Assembly: GCA_001509375.1 (NCBI GenBank)
Contig: LGFT01000001.1
Coordinates: 27,836 to 91,835, forward strand
Direction: 5' to 3'
From: Methanothrix harundinacea
GTDB lineage: Archaea > Halobacteriota > Methanosarcinia > Methanotrichales > Methanotrichaceae
DNA: 64,000 nucleotides
Shown here: positions 47,797 through 56,976 of the stretch, in pieces
Numbering within the stretch: the stretch's first letter is position 1
How the letters are laid out: every line of letters starts with the position of its first letter
Program-made: the position numbers and the translations under genes
Notes under the pieces: generated by a model
Seen by the model: only the letters and a program-made list of their open reading frames with translations
Told to the model about the DNA's origin: nothing
Databases searched by the model: none

Positions 47797-49095
47797 ATGA
47801 ACTTCTGGCAACCCAAGATCGAGACGATGAGAAAGTCGGATCTACAGGATCTGCAGCTTAGACGACTGAAGGATACAGTGAAGAGGGCCTACGATAACGT
47901 GCCCTTCTACCACCAGAAGATGAAGGATCTCGGAATGAAACCCGGGGACGTGACGAGTTTAGGGGACGCAGGAGCCCTTCCGGAGACGAAGAAGGGCGAT
48001 CTTCGAGACAACTATCCCTTCGGCCTCTTCGCCGTCCCAAAAAGCGAGATCGTGAGGGTCCACGCCTCTTCCGGAACGACGGGGAAGCCGACGGTCGTCG
48101 GCTACACCGCAAAGGACTTAGAGACCTGGTCCGCGATGGTGGCACGAGACCTGACGATGGTCGGCTGCACAAAGGATGACGTATTTCAAAACGCTGTTAA
48201 CTACGGCTTTTTCACCGGTGGCCTTGGCATCCACTACGGGATCGAGAGGATGGGGGCGATGGCGGTTCCCAGCGGTACCGGCAGCACCAAACGCCAGATC
48301 GAGATTATGATCGACTTCGGCGTCACTGCTCTCCATTGCACCCCCTCTTACGCCCTCTACCTGGCCGAGACGGCTATCGATATGGGGGTCGCGGACGATC
48401 TATCCCTCAAGATCGGATGTTTCGGGGCCGAGCCCTGGTCTGACGAGGCCCGCTCGGAGCTGGAGGAGATGCTGAACATAAAGGCCTACGACTCCTACGG
48501 TCTCTCGGAGATGTTCGGGCCGGGGGTCGCCTTCGAGTGCCAGGAACAGAACGGCCTCCACATCTGGGAGGATCACTTTCTGGTGGAGATCGTCGATCCC
48601 GAAGGAGGGCTTTGCGCCCCAGGTGAGCGGGGCGAGCTGGTCCTCACCTCTCTCACGAAGGAGGCGATGCCCCTCATCAGGTACCGTACTGGGGACGTCA
48701 CCTACACTATGGAGGATGACTGCCCCTGCGGCAGGACGAGCGTCAAGCTCCACCGGTTCCTGGGGAGGGCCGACGACATGCTCGTCGTAAGAGGGATCAA
48801 CGTCTTCCCGAGCCAGATCGAAGACGTCCTCCTTAAGATGCCCGAGATCGGGGACTACTTCCAGGTGATCGTCGACAGAAAGAGGCACGGCCTCGACGAG
48901 ATCGCTATCAAGGTGGAGATGAGCAACTCGGCCTTCACCGGAGAGCTGAGCGACCTCGCGCGTCTCCAGAAGAAGGTGGAGAGCGAGCTGAAATCGGTGA
49001 TGAAGATCAGATCGAAGATCGAGCTGGTGGAGAAGGGGACCCTCCCCCGGACAGAGGGGAAGTCCAAAAAGATCGTGGATTTGAGGGAGATCTAG
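47797..49095 (+). CDS. paaK: Phenylacetate-CoA ligase family protein
   Basis: VHASSGTTGKPTVVGYTAKDLETWS, YDSYGLSEMFGPGVAFECQEQNGLH, FLGRADDMLVVRGINVFPSQIE. Confidence 0.93.
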   Translation: MNFWQPKIETMRKSDLQDLQLRRLKDTVKRAYDNVPFYHQKMKDLGMKPGDVTSLGDAGALPETKKGDLRDNYPFGLFAVPKSEIVRVHASSGTTGKPTVVGYTAKDLETWSAMVARDLTMVGCTKDDVFQNAVNYGFFTGGLGIHYGIERMGAMAVPSGTGSTKRQIEIMIDFGVTALHCTPSYALYLAETAIDMGVADDLSLKIGCFGAEPWSDEARSELEEMLNIKAYDSYGLSEMFGPGVAFECQEQNGLHIWEDHFLVEIVDPEGGLCAPGERGELVLTSLTKEAMPLIRYRTGDVTYTMEDDCPCGRTSVKLHRFLGRADDMLVVRGINVFPSQIEDVLLKMPEIGDYFQVIVDRKRHGLDEIAIKVEMSNSAFTGELSDLARLQKKVESELKSVMKIRSKIELVEKGTLPRTEGKSKKIVDLREI

Positions 49096-49161
49096 ATTCA
49101 GCCGAAGGGCGGTGGGACTGGAGGCCATCAAAGGCCCTCAGGTCCCTCTCCACCGCTCAGG

Positions 49162-49470
49162 CTAGTTCTGATTCTCTTTTAGCTTCTCTTTCACCCGCTC
49201 ATTCAGCCTCTCCAAGATCCCCTTCATCCTCTCCGCGTTGTCGCAGTGGGATCCGGTCTTGGGATTGCAGACCGAGAGGGCGTCCATCACGCGATCTGCC
49301 AGGCTGAACTCCTCCATCTCCTCCAGCTTCATCAAAAGGTCCGCCATCTTCCGGTTGAAATCCCTGCACTTATCAGCGTCGCATATGGCGTCGCCATGGA
49401 GGCGGCGGAGCATTTCGACCTCTTTTTGGAGGTCCTTCCATAGGACCCCTCCGGACGGATCTTGATTCAT
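49162..49470 (-). CDS. Small Cys-containing helical hypothetical protein
   Basis: DAICDADKCRDFNRKM...VCNPKTGSHC; coiled-coil-like C-terminus. Confidence 0.55.
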   Translation of the reverse strand: MNQDPSGGVLWKDLQKEVEMLRRLHGDAICDADKCRDFNRKMADLLMKLEEMEEFSLADRVMDALSVCNPKTGSHCDNAERMKGILERLNERVKEKLKENQN

Positions 49471-49821
49471 GGGGAGATTCGATCTGATCTCATCTCCTCC
49501 TGGACGCCCCTTTCGCCGAGATCGTCATCGATCCTTCTCTTGAGGCGCAAAGGTATAATTCTGACCCCAAAAAACGCCGATATCTTCTCTTTATTCCCAG
49601 CTTGTTACAAAATACCCCGAAAATATCATCAGAAGATACTCGTCTAATTCATGGTAAAATTTTAAGAGTTGGCTTCAAAGAATGTGGATATTAAGACCTT
49701 GATCTGCTTTATAATCGATTATTCCGGTTAAGATGATCTCCCTCGACGCAAAATACTTTAAGGATAGAAAATCAATAAATAACGAATTTCTTCTGTAAAA
49801 TCCTATAAAGGATTCGGAGAG

Positions 49822-50289
49822 ATGGTCGATATCGAGGATATACCGCCGAAGTTGAGATGGGAGATCGCTGCCAAATCGGCATCCTCGATGCCGGTGGCCT
49901 ATGATCTATTCTTCAGAAAGGCTCTGGGTGAGAGGTACGAAGAGATTGAGATGCCGATCTGGATCGAGGCTGGACGGGAGGTGGGAAGGCTCGCCACAGC
50001 CCTGTGGCTCCCGGCCGATGATGCAGCAGGAATCGTCGAGACGATGACGATAGCGTCGAAGATCCTCTTCGGTCCCGAGTTCAGAGGGGAGATGACAGAA
50101 GCTGCCGGAGATAGGGCCGTGGGGAGGATAATCGGATGCCCCGTCCTCAACCGGGCGATGGAGATGGCGATGAAGCCCAACAGGGTTTTGCACGCCTGCG
50201 AGGTGTATGTGAAGTCCGCCGTTGAGAACCTCAACCCAAAATACTCTCAAAGGTTCGAAAAGAGGATGTGCGCTGGCGATCCCTTCTAG
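49822..50289 (+). CDS. Conserved hypothetical protein, possibly ATC-hydrolase/4VR-like
   Basis: C-terminal IGCPVLNRAM...HACEVYVKSAVENLNPKYSQRFEKRMCAGDPF cysteine pattern. Confidence 0.45.
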   Translation: MVDIEDIPPKLRWEIAAKSASSMPVAYDLFFRKALGERYEEIEMPIWIEAGREVGRLATALWLPADDAAGIVETMTIASKILFGPEFRGEMTEAAGDRAVGRIIGCPVLNRAMEMAMKPNRVLHACEVYVKSAVENLNPKYSQRFEKRMCAGDPF

Positions 50290-50345
50290 CGAGAGCGTCG
50301 TCGAGCTCAGGTGATGGGAGGAGGAAGAACTATGAGGGTTGAGCC

Positions 50346-52040
50346 CTATCCCAGAGCCTTAGCCCTATCAAAGGCCTCCTTTGCAGAATCGTCCTCTCCC
50401 AACATCTGGTGAGCCCAGCTCTTGTTGCTCCAGGCGGCGGCGTATCCCGGGACGATCTTCAGGGCTTCATCGAAAGAGGCCAGAGCCTCCTGGTACCTGC
50501 CCAACCGGTTGAGGATCATCCCCTTTTTGTTCCAGGCCTCCGCGAACTCGGGATCTATCCTGAGGGCCTCGTTGTAGCAACCTAAAGCTTCGTCGAACCT
50601 GAGGAGCATCTGGAGGGTGTTGCCTTTGTGGTACCAGCTCTCCGCGGAGTCGGGATCGATCACCAGGGCCCTCTCATAACATTTCAAAGCCTTGTCGTAG
50701 CTTCCCGTCATCATGAGGGCGTCCCCCTTGCCGTCCCACGCATCGAAAAGCTCCGGCTCCATCTCGAGGGCCTGGTCGTAGAAGCTCAAAGCCTCGCTAT
50801 AACGGCCCAAGTTGCTGAGATGATCACCCCTTTCAACCCAGTCCTCGGCGGTGCGCGCCTCAACCGCGGCACGAGTAGCCTCTGGCGGCTGAATAACGAC
50901 TGGATCTTGAGCCGATTCGTTCGCATCAGCCTCTCCCAGATCGGCGTTGATGATGGCGTCTCCAACGGGGGGACCTGCGGGAAGATCCACTGCATCTTCT
51001 TCGAGGGAGACATTGAGCTCGAGATCGAGATCGAGATCCGTCAGGCGGAGGGCGGGAGGCTCCTCAGAGGGCAAGACTTCAAAGGTTAAATTAGCAGACG
51101 ATTCTCCAAGAGAAAGATCATCATCGAAACTGGGGGCCATCGAGCCCGAATCCTCCACACCCTCAGCACCGGTGGCAGAGTCCTCGACGGTCGGGGCGGC
51201 GAGTTCGACTCCCTCTGTCTCTTCCCGCGGTTCGGTGAAGTTCTCCGGCGCCTCGGGGATCTCCTCAAGGACCGTCTCCTTCTCAGGACCTGAAGGAGAC
51301 CTGTCGACGCTGGATATACCAGGAACCTCATAGATGGGGAGATCAACATCGAAATCGCCGTAGAAGTTGCCCTCCCACAGGTTCTTGCCCAGGTCGAAGG
51401 CGTTGTAGTTCTCGTTGCCTTCGAGGACGTTGCTGAGGATCTGGTTGTCGTCGGATCCGGCGTTGATCCATATCCCATACTTGTTCTTCCAGATGACGTT
51501 CTCCTCGATGATGCTGCCGCTAGACCCGCCGAGGAAGATGCCGTACCAGTTGTTGTCGGTTATTAGGTTGCCCCTGATAAGGTTGTCATCCGACCTCACC
51601 TCGATCCCCGCCCGGCCGAAGCCTCCGTTTTCGAGGATGAAACCCTCAAGCCTAACGCCGTCGGCGATGAGGGTCACAGCGCTGCCGCGCCCTCCGGCAT
51701 CTACGATCGGCTTTTCAGTCCCGTTTCCCGCCCCGCGAAGGGTTATGGGCACATCCACCACCAGGTTCTCGCGATAGGTGCCGCCACTGACCTCCACCAC
51801 GTCGCCGGGGCTCGCGGCGCCGATGGCGGCCTGAATCTCGACGTGATCTGAGCCCTCGGGGCCCACGGTTATCGTTATAGCATCAGCTCCGACCAGGAAA
51901 GCTGGGAAAGCCAAGAAGTAGAAACAGATCGCCTTCAAACTCATCAAGTCTCCCGCCTGGGGGTTCTTTTCGACTTTGATCTTAGAAAATGTTTTGGTGA
52001 AATACAATTCTTCTCCCCCTCCTCTCTGGAGGAGACCCAA
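50346..52040 (-). CDS. Secreted right-handed parallel beta-helix (NosD-like) protein fused to C-terminal TPRs
   Basis: TITVGPEGSDHVEIQAAIGAASPGDVVEVSGGTYRENLVVDVPITLRGAG; NLIRGNLITDNNWYGIFLGGSS; 3-4 TPRs at C-terminus. Confidence 0.85.
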   Translation of the reverse strand: MGLLQRGGGEELYFTKTFSKIKVEKNPQAGDLMSLKAICFYFLAFPAFLVGADAITITVGPEGSDHVEIQAAIGAASPGDVVEVSGGTYRENLVVDVPITLRGAGNGTEKPIVDAGGRGSAVTLIADGVRLEGFILENGGFGRAGIEVRSDDNLIRGNLITDNNWYGIFLGGSSGSIIEENVIWKNKYGIWINAGSDDNQILSNVLEGNENYNAFDLGKNLWEGNFYGDFDVDLPIYEVPGISSVDRSPSGPEKETVLEEIPEAPENFTEPREETEGVELAAPTVEDSATGAEGVEDSGSMAPSFDDDLSLGESSANLTFEVLPSEEPPALRLTDLDLDLELNVSLEEDAVDLPAGPPVGDAIINADLGEADANESAQDPVVIQPPEATRAAVEARTAEDWVERGDHLSNLGRYSEALSFYDQALEMEPELFDAWDGKGDALMMTGSYDKALKCYERALVIDPDSAESWYHKGNTLQMLLRFDEALGCYNEALRIDPEFAEAWNKKGMILNRLGRYQEALASFDEALKIVPGYAAAWSNKSWAHQMLGEDDSAKEAFDRAKALG

Positions 52041-52051
52041 TCTGCCATCAG

Positions 52052-53299
52052 CTATATCCGCCTTCCTTCAGCAGCTATATACCTCTCCGGAACCTGCGTC
52101 ACATATGGCTTTTTGGAGATATGAAGCCACAGCGCCCCACAGGTGAGCCCGATCAGGAGGTTCATCGCCCCCAGGACCAAAATCGTATTGCCCCAGTTGA
52201 GAGATATTATGGTCATACCGACGCTCCCCATTAAAATACCGAAGCAGCTCATCAGAGCAGCGGCAGATCCCGCGTCACCCCTCTGCTGCTCGAGCATCAG
52301 ATTCGTTCCGGGAGTTCTCACACAGCTCGCAGAGATCGTCGCCGGCAGAAGGGCTGCGGCCAGCATCCAGGGCCTGAGGCCCCCGAACGAAGATACTAAT
52401 AGGCCGCTCACGGAGACCGCAGCAAAGGATGTGATGATGATAGTTCTCCGTCTATATCTTCTGGAGATGCGCATATAGAGCATCGGGCCGGAGATCATCC
52501 CAATAGCATTAACGGCGAAGTAATAGCTGTAGACCTGCGGGCTGAGCCCGAAGCCGTTAATATAAATATAGGACGACGCGGCTATGAACGCCATCGAGGA
52601 TAAGCTCGGCAAAGAGAAGAGGGCCAGAAGAGATGAGAAGCCAGGATTCCTCGAGACCTTGTAAAGCCGGGAAATCGCCCGCAACATCGAGCCGGAGCTG
52701 CGATTCTCCTTTTCCATCGTCTCCTGCAGCGCCGCGCCTCCCGCCAGAGCCAAGAGGCCGATGAGGGCCAAAGTCCAGAAGACACCCCTCCAAGACATGA
52801 ACTTCAGCAGGAGCGCACCCAGGACTGGAGCTGCCACCGGGGATATCAGGACCATCGACTGGACCATGGCCAAGATCGGTTCCCGGCTTCTCGTGTCGTA
52901 GACGTCCTTGACCATGGCTGTGGCGACGGAGAAGGCGCCGCTGCCCCCGATCGCCTGGAGGATGCGAAAGGCTATCAGCTGATCTATTTCTGAGGAGGCT
53001 GCACAGCCGAGGCTTGCAGCAGTGTACAAAGACAAGCCGATCAGAAGCACGGGCCTCCGGCCGTATTTATCGCTGAGGGGCCCCCAAAAAAGGGTGCCTG
53101 CAGCGAAGAATACGAAAAATAAGATCAGAGTCGAGTTTACGAGGTCTGTGGAGACGTTGAAGTAGAGAGCCATCCCGGGGAGCGCAGGAAGGTAGAGGTC
53201 TGTTGAGAGGGGAACAAAGGCGCTTAGGAAGGTTATGAGGGCGATCAGCCCCTTTTCTCCCAGGTATTTCTGTCTATTGGCAGGAGAGGGCGCGCTCAT
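52052..53299 (-). CDS. MFS transporter, Bcr/CflA drug-resistance type
   Basis: LSTDLYLPALPGMALYFNVSTDLVNSTLILFFVFFAAGTLFWGPLSDKYGRRPVLLIGLSLY. Confidence 0.92.
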   Translation of the reverse strand: MSAPSPANRQKYLGEKGLIALITFLSAFVPLSTDLYLPALPGMALYFNVSTDLVNSTLILFFVFFAAGTLFWGPLSDKYGRRPVLLIGLSLYTAASLGCAASSEIDQLIAFRILQAIGGSGAFSVATAMVKDVYDTRSREPILAMVQSMVLISPVAAPVLGALLLKFMSWRGVFWTLALIGLLALAGGAALQETMEKENRSSGSMLRAISRLYKVSRNPGFSSLLALFSLPSLSSMAFIAASSYIYINGFGLSPQVYSYYFAVNAIGMISGPMLYMRISRRYRRRTIIITSFAAVSVSGLLVSSFGGLRPWMLAAALLPATISASCVRTPGTNLMLEQQRGDAGSAAALMSCFGILMGSVGMTIISLNWGNTILVLGAMNLLIGLTCGALWLHISKKPYVTQVPERYIAAEGRRI

Positions 53300-53448
53300 C
53301 TCGCTTCACCCTTCGATTCGTCTTCATGCAACTTCTACGCGCCTCCGACTGGAGGATGGGCTATCCTCTCGTTTTATAAAGCTGGCGAGGACGTACATCT
53401 CCTGCACGGGCATATTAAGCCGCATGACATTATTGTCCCAAAATACGC

Positions 53449-53498
53449 GAACACAGCGGCGGTTTGTCGTTATGAACACGGCGACGGTTTGTCGTTAT
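53449..53498. repeat. Two tandem 25-bp direct repeats
   Basis: GAACACAGCGGCGGTTTGTCGTTAT followed directly by GAACACGGCGACGGTTTGTCGTTAT (23/25 identical). Confidence 0.9.
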
Positions 53499-53648
53499 AT
53501 GCTCATCCCCACAACAGAGCTGGGGGGTATTCTATAAAACAAAATAGATTTAACATTGGGGATGGGTTGCTAACAATTATATAATCTATGCCGAAAGTAG
53601 TTCTTCGAAGTTTCTGCTAAGATCAGGAGAAAAGACGGAGGGTTTGGC

Positions 53649-54482
53649 ATTCATAAGATTGTAAGGCGAGTGGTGATGGCCAGTGGGAACGTGATCTTGA
53701 ACGAGATCGAGGCGCCCTTGATAGCCAAGAAGGCGAAGCCTGGCCAGTTCGTGATCCTCAAGGCTGGCGAGAGGGGGGAGCGGATACCTCTCACCATGGC
53801 TGAGGCGGACCCCGAGCGGGGGACCATAACCGTGATCTACAAAGTCGTCGGAAAGTCCACGGAGCTCTTCAAGAACTTGAGGGAGGGAGACTCCTATCAG
53901 GACGCCGTCGGCCCCCTGGGCCAGCCGACCCATCTTGAGAGGGTCGGGAACGTCACCTGCGTCGGTGGAGGGACCGGCGTTGCCGTCCTCTACCCCATCA
54001 CCCGAGGTCTGAAGGGGGCGGGGAATAGGGTCATCAGCATCATCGGGGCTCGGACCGCCGATCGGATAATCTTAGAGGAGGAGATGAAGTCCGTCTCCGA
54101 CGAGCTTTTCGTTTGCACCGACGACGGATCTCGCGGCCACCACGGCTTCGTCACTGAGATACTGAAGAAGGTTCTGGAGGAGGAGACGTTGAACCTCGCG
54201 GTCGCCGTAGGCCCGGTCCTGATGATGAAGCTCGTCTCCGAAATGACTAGGCCTTACGATGTCAAGACGATCGTCAGCCTCAACCCCATCATGATCGACG
54301 GGACGGGGATGTGTGGTGGCTGTCGGGTTTTGGTCGACGGAGAGAACAAATTCGCTTGCGTCGACGGGCCCGAGTTCGATGGCCACAAGGTAGATTTCGA
54401 TCAGCTTATTCAGCGGCTCGGAGCTTATGAGTCGGAGGAGAGGGAGAGTTCGATGGCTCACAGGTGCAGGCTCGACAGGTGA
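53649..54482 (+). CDS. NfnA/SudB: sulfide dehydrogenase / ferredoxin-NADP+ oxidoreductase FAD subunit
   Basis: KKAKPGQFVILKAGERGERIPLTMAEADPERGTI, CVGGGTGVAVLYPI, GTGMCGGCRVLVDGENKFACVDGPEFDGHKVDF; conserved N-terminus extends upstream of GTG 53670 to ATT 53649. Confidence 0.9.
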   Translation: MHKIVRRVVMASGNVILNEIEAPLIAKKAKPGQFVILKAGERGERIPLTMAEADPERGTITVIYKVVGKSTELFKNLREGDSYQDAVGPLGQPTHLERVGNVTCVGGGTGVAVLYPITRGLKGAGNRVISIIGARTADRIILEEEMKSVSDELFVCTDDGSRGHHGFVTEILKKVLEEETLNLAVAVGPVLMMKLVSEMTRPYDVKTIVSLNPIMIDGTGMCGGCRVLVDGENKFACVDGPEFDGHKVDFDQLIQRLGAYESEERESSMAHRCRLDR

Positions 54483-54553
54483 TTGGCGACGGGGGCTCGT
54501 CATATCGCCGGTCGTCCGTCCGATCTGACTTCGTATTTGAATTGGGGAGATCC

Positions 54554-55990
54554 ATGGCGGAAAAAGAGGATGTAACGGAGAAGTGGGCCCGGATCGGAAT
54601 GCCCGAGCAGGAGCCGGATAAGAGGAGGGAGAACTTCGAGGAGGTCCCCCTAGGCTACACCCCAGAGATGGCGGTGAAGGAGGCGTCCCGATGTCTCCAG
54701 TGCAAATCTCCTTCTTGCGTTGAGGGCTGCCCTGTGGAGATCGATATCCCCGCCTTCGTCCAGCTCATAAAGGAGGAGAAGTTCGACGAGGCGATAAAGA
54801 AGATCTGGGAGAAGAACCGGCTGCCTGCCGTCTGCGGCCGGGTCTGCCCTCAGGAGACCCAGTGTGAGGGAAGATGCGTCCTCGGGAAAAAGGGAAGGCC
54901 GATCGCCATAGGAAACCTCGAGAGGTTCGCCGCCGACTTGGCCCGTCGGGAGGGGATAGAGGACGTTTCGCCGAAGGCCGAGCCTTCGGGAAAGAGGGTG
55001 GCGATCGTCGGATCGGGGCCTGCGGGGCTCACAGTCGCCGCGGATCTCCTGGCCAGGGGACACCAGGTGACGATCTTCGAGGCGCTCCACAAGCCCGGCG
55101 GCGTCCTCGTCTACGGGATTCCCGAGTTTCGGCTGCCCAAGAAGATCGTTGCCGACGAGATCGAATCCCTCGAGAAACAGGGAGCAGAGATCATGTGCAA
55201 TACTGTTGTCGGCAGGACGATCACCATCGACGAGCTCTTCGACCAGGGGTACGACGCGATATTCGTGGGGGTGGGGGCTGGCCTGCCCCGGTTCATGAAC
55301 ATCCCCGGCGAGAACCTGGTGGGGATATTGTCCGCCAACGAGTATCTGACCCGGGCAAATCTGATGAAGGCCTACAGGTTCCCAGAGTATGACACCCCCA
55401 TCCCCAGGGGTAGGAACGTCGTCGTCATAGGGGCAGGGAACGTCGCCATGGACTCGGCCAGGACTGCGGTGCGGCTTGGAGCTGAAACGGTTCGGATAGT
55501 TTACCGGCGGTCTCGAGAGGAGATGCCGGCCCGGGCTGCCGAGATCCATCATGCAGAAGAGGAGGGGGTCGAGTTACTTCTCCTCACAAGCCCCATCCGC
55601 TTTCTTGGCGACGAGGAGGGCCGGGTCGCAGGAATGGAGTGTATCAAGATGGAGCTCGGCGAGCCTGACGCCTCGGGGAGGCGAAGGCCGATCCCGATCG
55701 AGGGATCCGAGTTTGAGATAGTATGCGACCTCGTCATAATCGCCATAGGTACCGGCGCAAATCCCCTTCTGACCCGCTCCACTGAGGGGCTGGAGCTGAA
55801 CCGCTGGGGCTACATCGAGGCGGACCCCGAGACGGGAGAGACGAGCATCGAGGGGGTCTGGGCAGGTGGCGACATCGTCACCGGCTCGGCGACGGTGATC
55901 GAGGCGATGGGCGCAGGCCGGAGGGCTGCAAGATCGATCCATGAGCACCTGACCCGGGAAGGTCGTAGCCCAGAATCCTGCGGCGTCTGA
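54554..55990 (+). CDS. gltA: NADPH-dependent glutamate synthase small-subunit-like (NfnB/SudA)
   Basis: EASRCLQCKSPSCVEGCPVEIDIPAFV, VCGRVCPQETQCEGRCVLG, AIVGSGPAGLTVAADLLARGHQVTIFEALHKPGGVLVYGIPEFRLPK. Confidence 0.95.
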   Translation: MAEKEDVTEKWARIGMPEQEPDKRRENFEEVPLGYTPEMAVKEASRCLQCKSPSCVEGCPVEIDIPAFVQLIKEEKFDEAIKKIWEKNRLPAVCGRVCPQETQCEGRCVLGKKGRPIAIGNLERFAADLARREGIEDVSPKAEPSGKRVAIVGSGPAGLTVAADLLARGHQVTIFEALHKPGGVLVYGIPEFRLPKKIVADEIESLEKQGAEIMCNTVVGRTITIDELFDQGYDAIFVGVGAGLPRFMNIPGENLVGILSANEYLTRANLMKAYRFPEYDTPIPRGRNVVVIGAGNVAMDSARTAVRLGAETVRIVYRRSREEMPARAAEIHHAEEEGVELLLLTSPIRFLGDEEGRVAGMECIKMELGEPDASGRRRPIPIEGSEFEIVCDLVIIAIGTGANPLLTRSTEGLELNRWGYIEADPETGETSIEGVWAGGDIVTGSATVIEAMGAGRRAARSIHEHLTREGRSPESCGV

Positions 55991-56004
55991 AAGGTTACGA
56001 GCAT

Positions 56005-56688
56005 ATGCAGACTTTTATGCCATATCCAGACTTCAAGAGGTCGGCCGAGGTGCTCGACAGGCAGAGGCTGGGAAAACAGAGGTCGGAGGCCCTTGTCCTT
56101 CTGAGGATATGCCGGGACGGGAAAAGCCGGTGGAAGAAACACCCCATATGGAAGATGTGGGCCAAAAACCCCGAGGCCCTCGCCCTCTACGGCGTCGTGA
56201 TCTGCGAGGAGTGGACGAGGCGAGGGTACAAGGACACCTGCAAGGAGAAGATCCTGGCCGCTAACCGGGAGATGGGAGGAGCTGAGCTGGAGGAACTCCG
56301 CCGCAAATACGAGGAGCGTGAGGATGGTTTTCTTCCCTTGTGGTTCGGATCCGAGGAGTTTCACGCCTCTCACCGTTCAAACCTCCTCCGAAAAGACCAG
56401 GATCACTATTCAGCCTTCGGCTGGACTGAGCCGAAAGACCTCTGCTACGTCTGGCCGGATCCAGAAGATCAGACGAAGGGAGATGGAGAGTCTGATTCTC
56501 AAAAAAAGTTTAAATATTCTCCAGGTATGGTGGGGTTTATGGATGCTGAAGAGATCGCCGGCAAGTACTCGATGAAGGATCTGAGGCCGATCGCCAAGAA
56601 GTACGGGGTGAAGACCCACTGCGTTAAGAAGATCGACGTGGTGAGGGCGCTCCCACCGGAGGCTCTGGCGGAGCTGGAGGGCGAGTGA
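56005..56688 (+). CDS. MSMEG_6728-type/pyrimidine dimer DNA glycosylase-related protein with C-terminal SAP-like domain
   Basis: MQTFMPYPDFKRSAEVLDRQRLGKQRSEALVLLRI, HPIWKMWAKNPEALALYGVVICEEWTRRGYKDT; C-terminal YSMKDLRPIAKKYGVKTHCVKKIDVVRAL. Confidence 0.78.
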   Translation: MQTFMPYPDFKRSAEVLDRQRLGKQRSEALVLLRICRDGKSRWKKHPIWKMWAKNPEALALYGVVICEEWTRRGYKDTCKEKILAANREMGGAELEELRRKYEEREDGFLPLWFGSEEFHASHRSNLLRKDQDHYSAFGWTEPKDLCYVWPDPEDQTKGDGESDSQKKFKYSPGMVGFMDAEEIAGKYSMKDLRPIAKKYGVKTHCVKKIDVVRALPPEALAELEGE

Positions 56689-56976
56689 CTTCAGAACCTC
56701 AAAAATTTTTTTGAATTATCTATTTGTTCCTGTTATTTTCCTGTTACTGAACGAATTAATTGTCCAGACGATGAAGGGAAGGATAATCTCGGGCGGGGGG
56801 TCTGTACCCAGAGTCAGGGTCCTTGCAGGAGTAATTCCTCGAACCCTCTTCTCCTCGCGAGCCGGAGAACTGAGGATCCTGGAGCTGAGGCTCCTGGGGC
56901 GGCGGGAGAGATCCCAAGAGCGAAAACCTCGAAGCACCGAAAATTCTATTATCACAGAGACTATCTCCGACAATCT

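Noticed and set aside
54650-55552. 300-aa antisense ORF opposite gltA/nfnB
   Set aside because: Shadow ORF; sense gene has clear Fe-S and FAD motifs.
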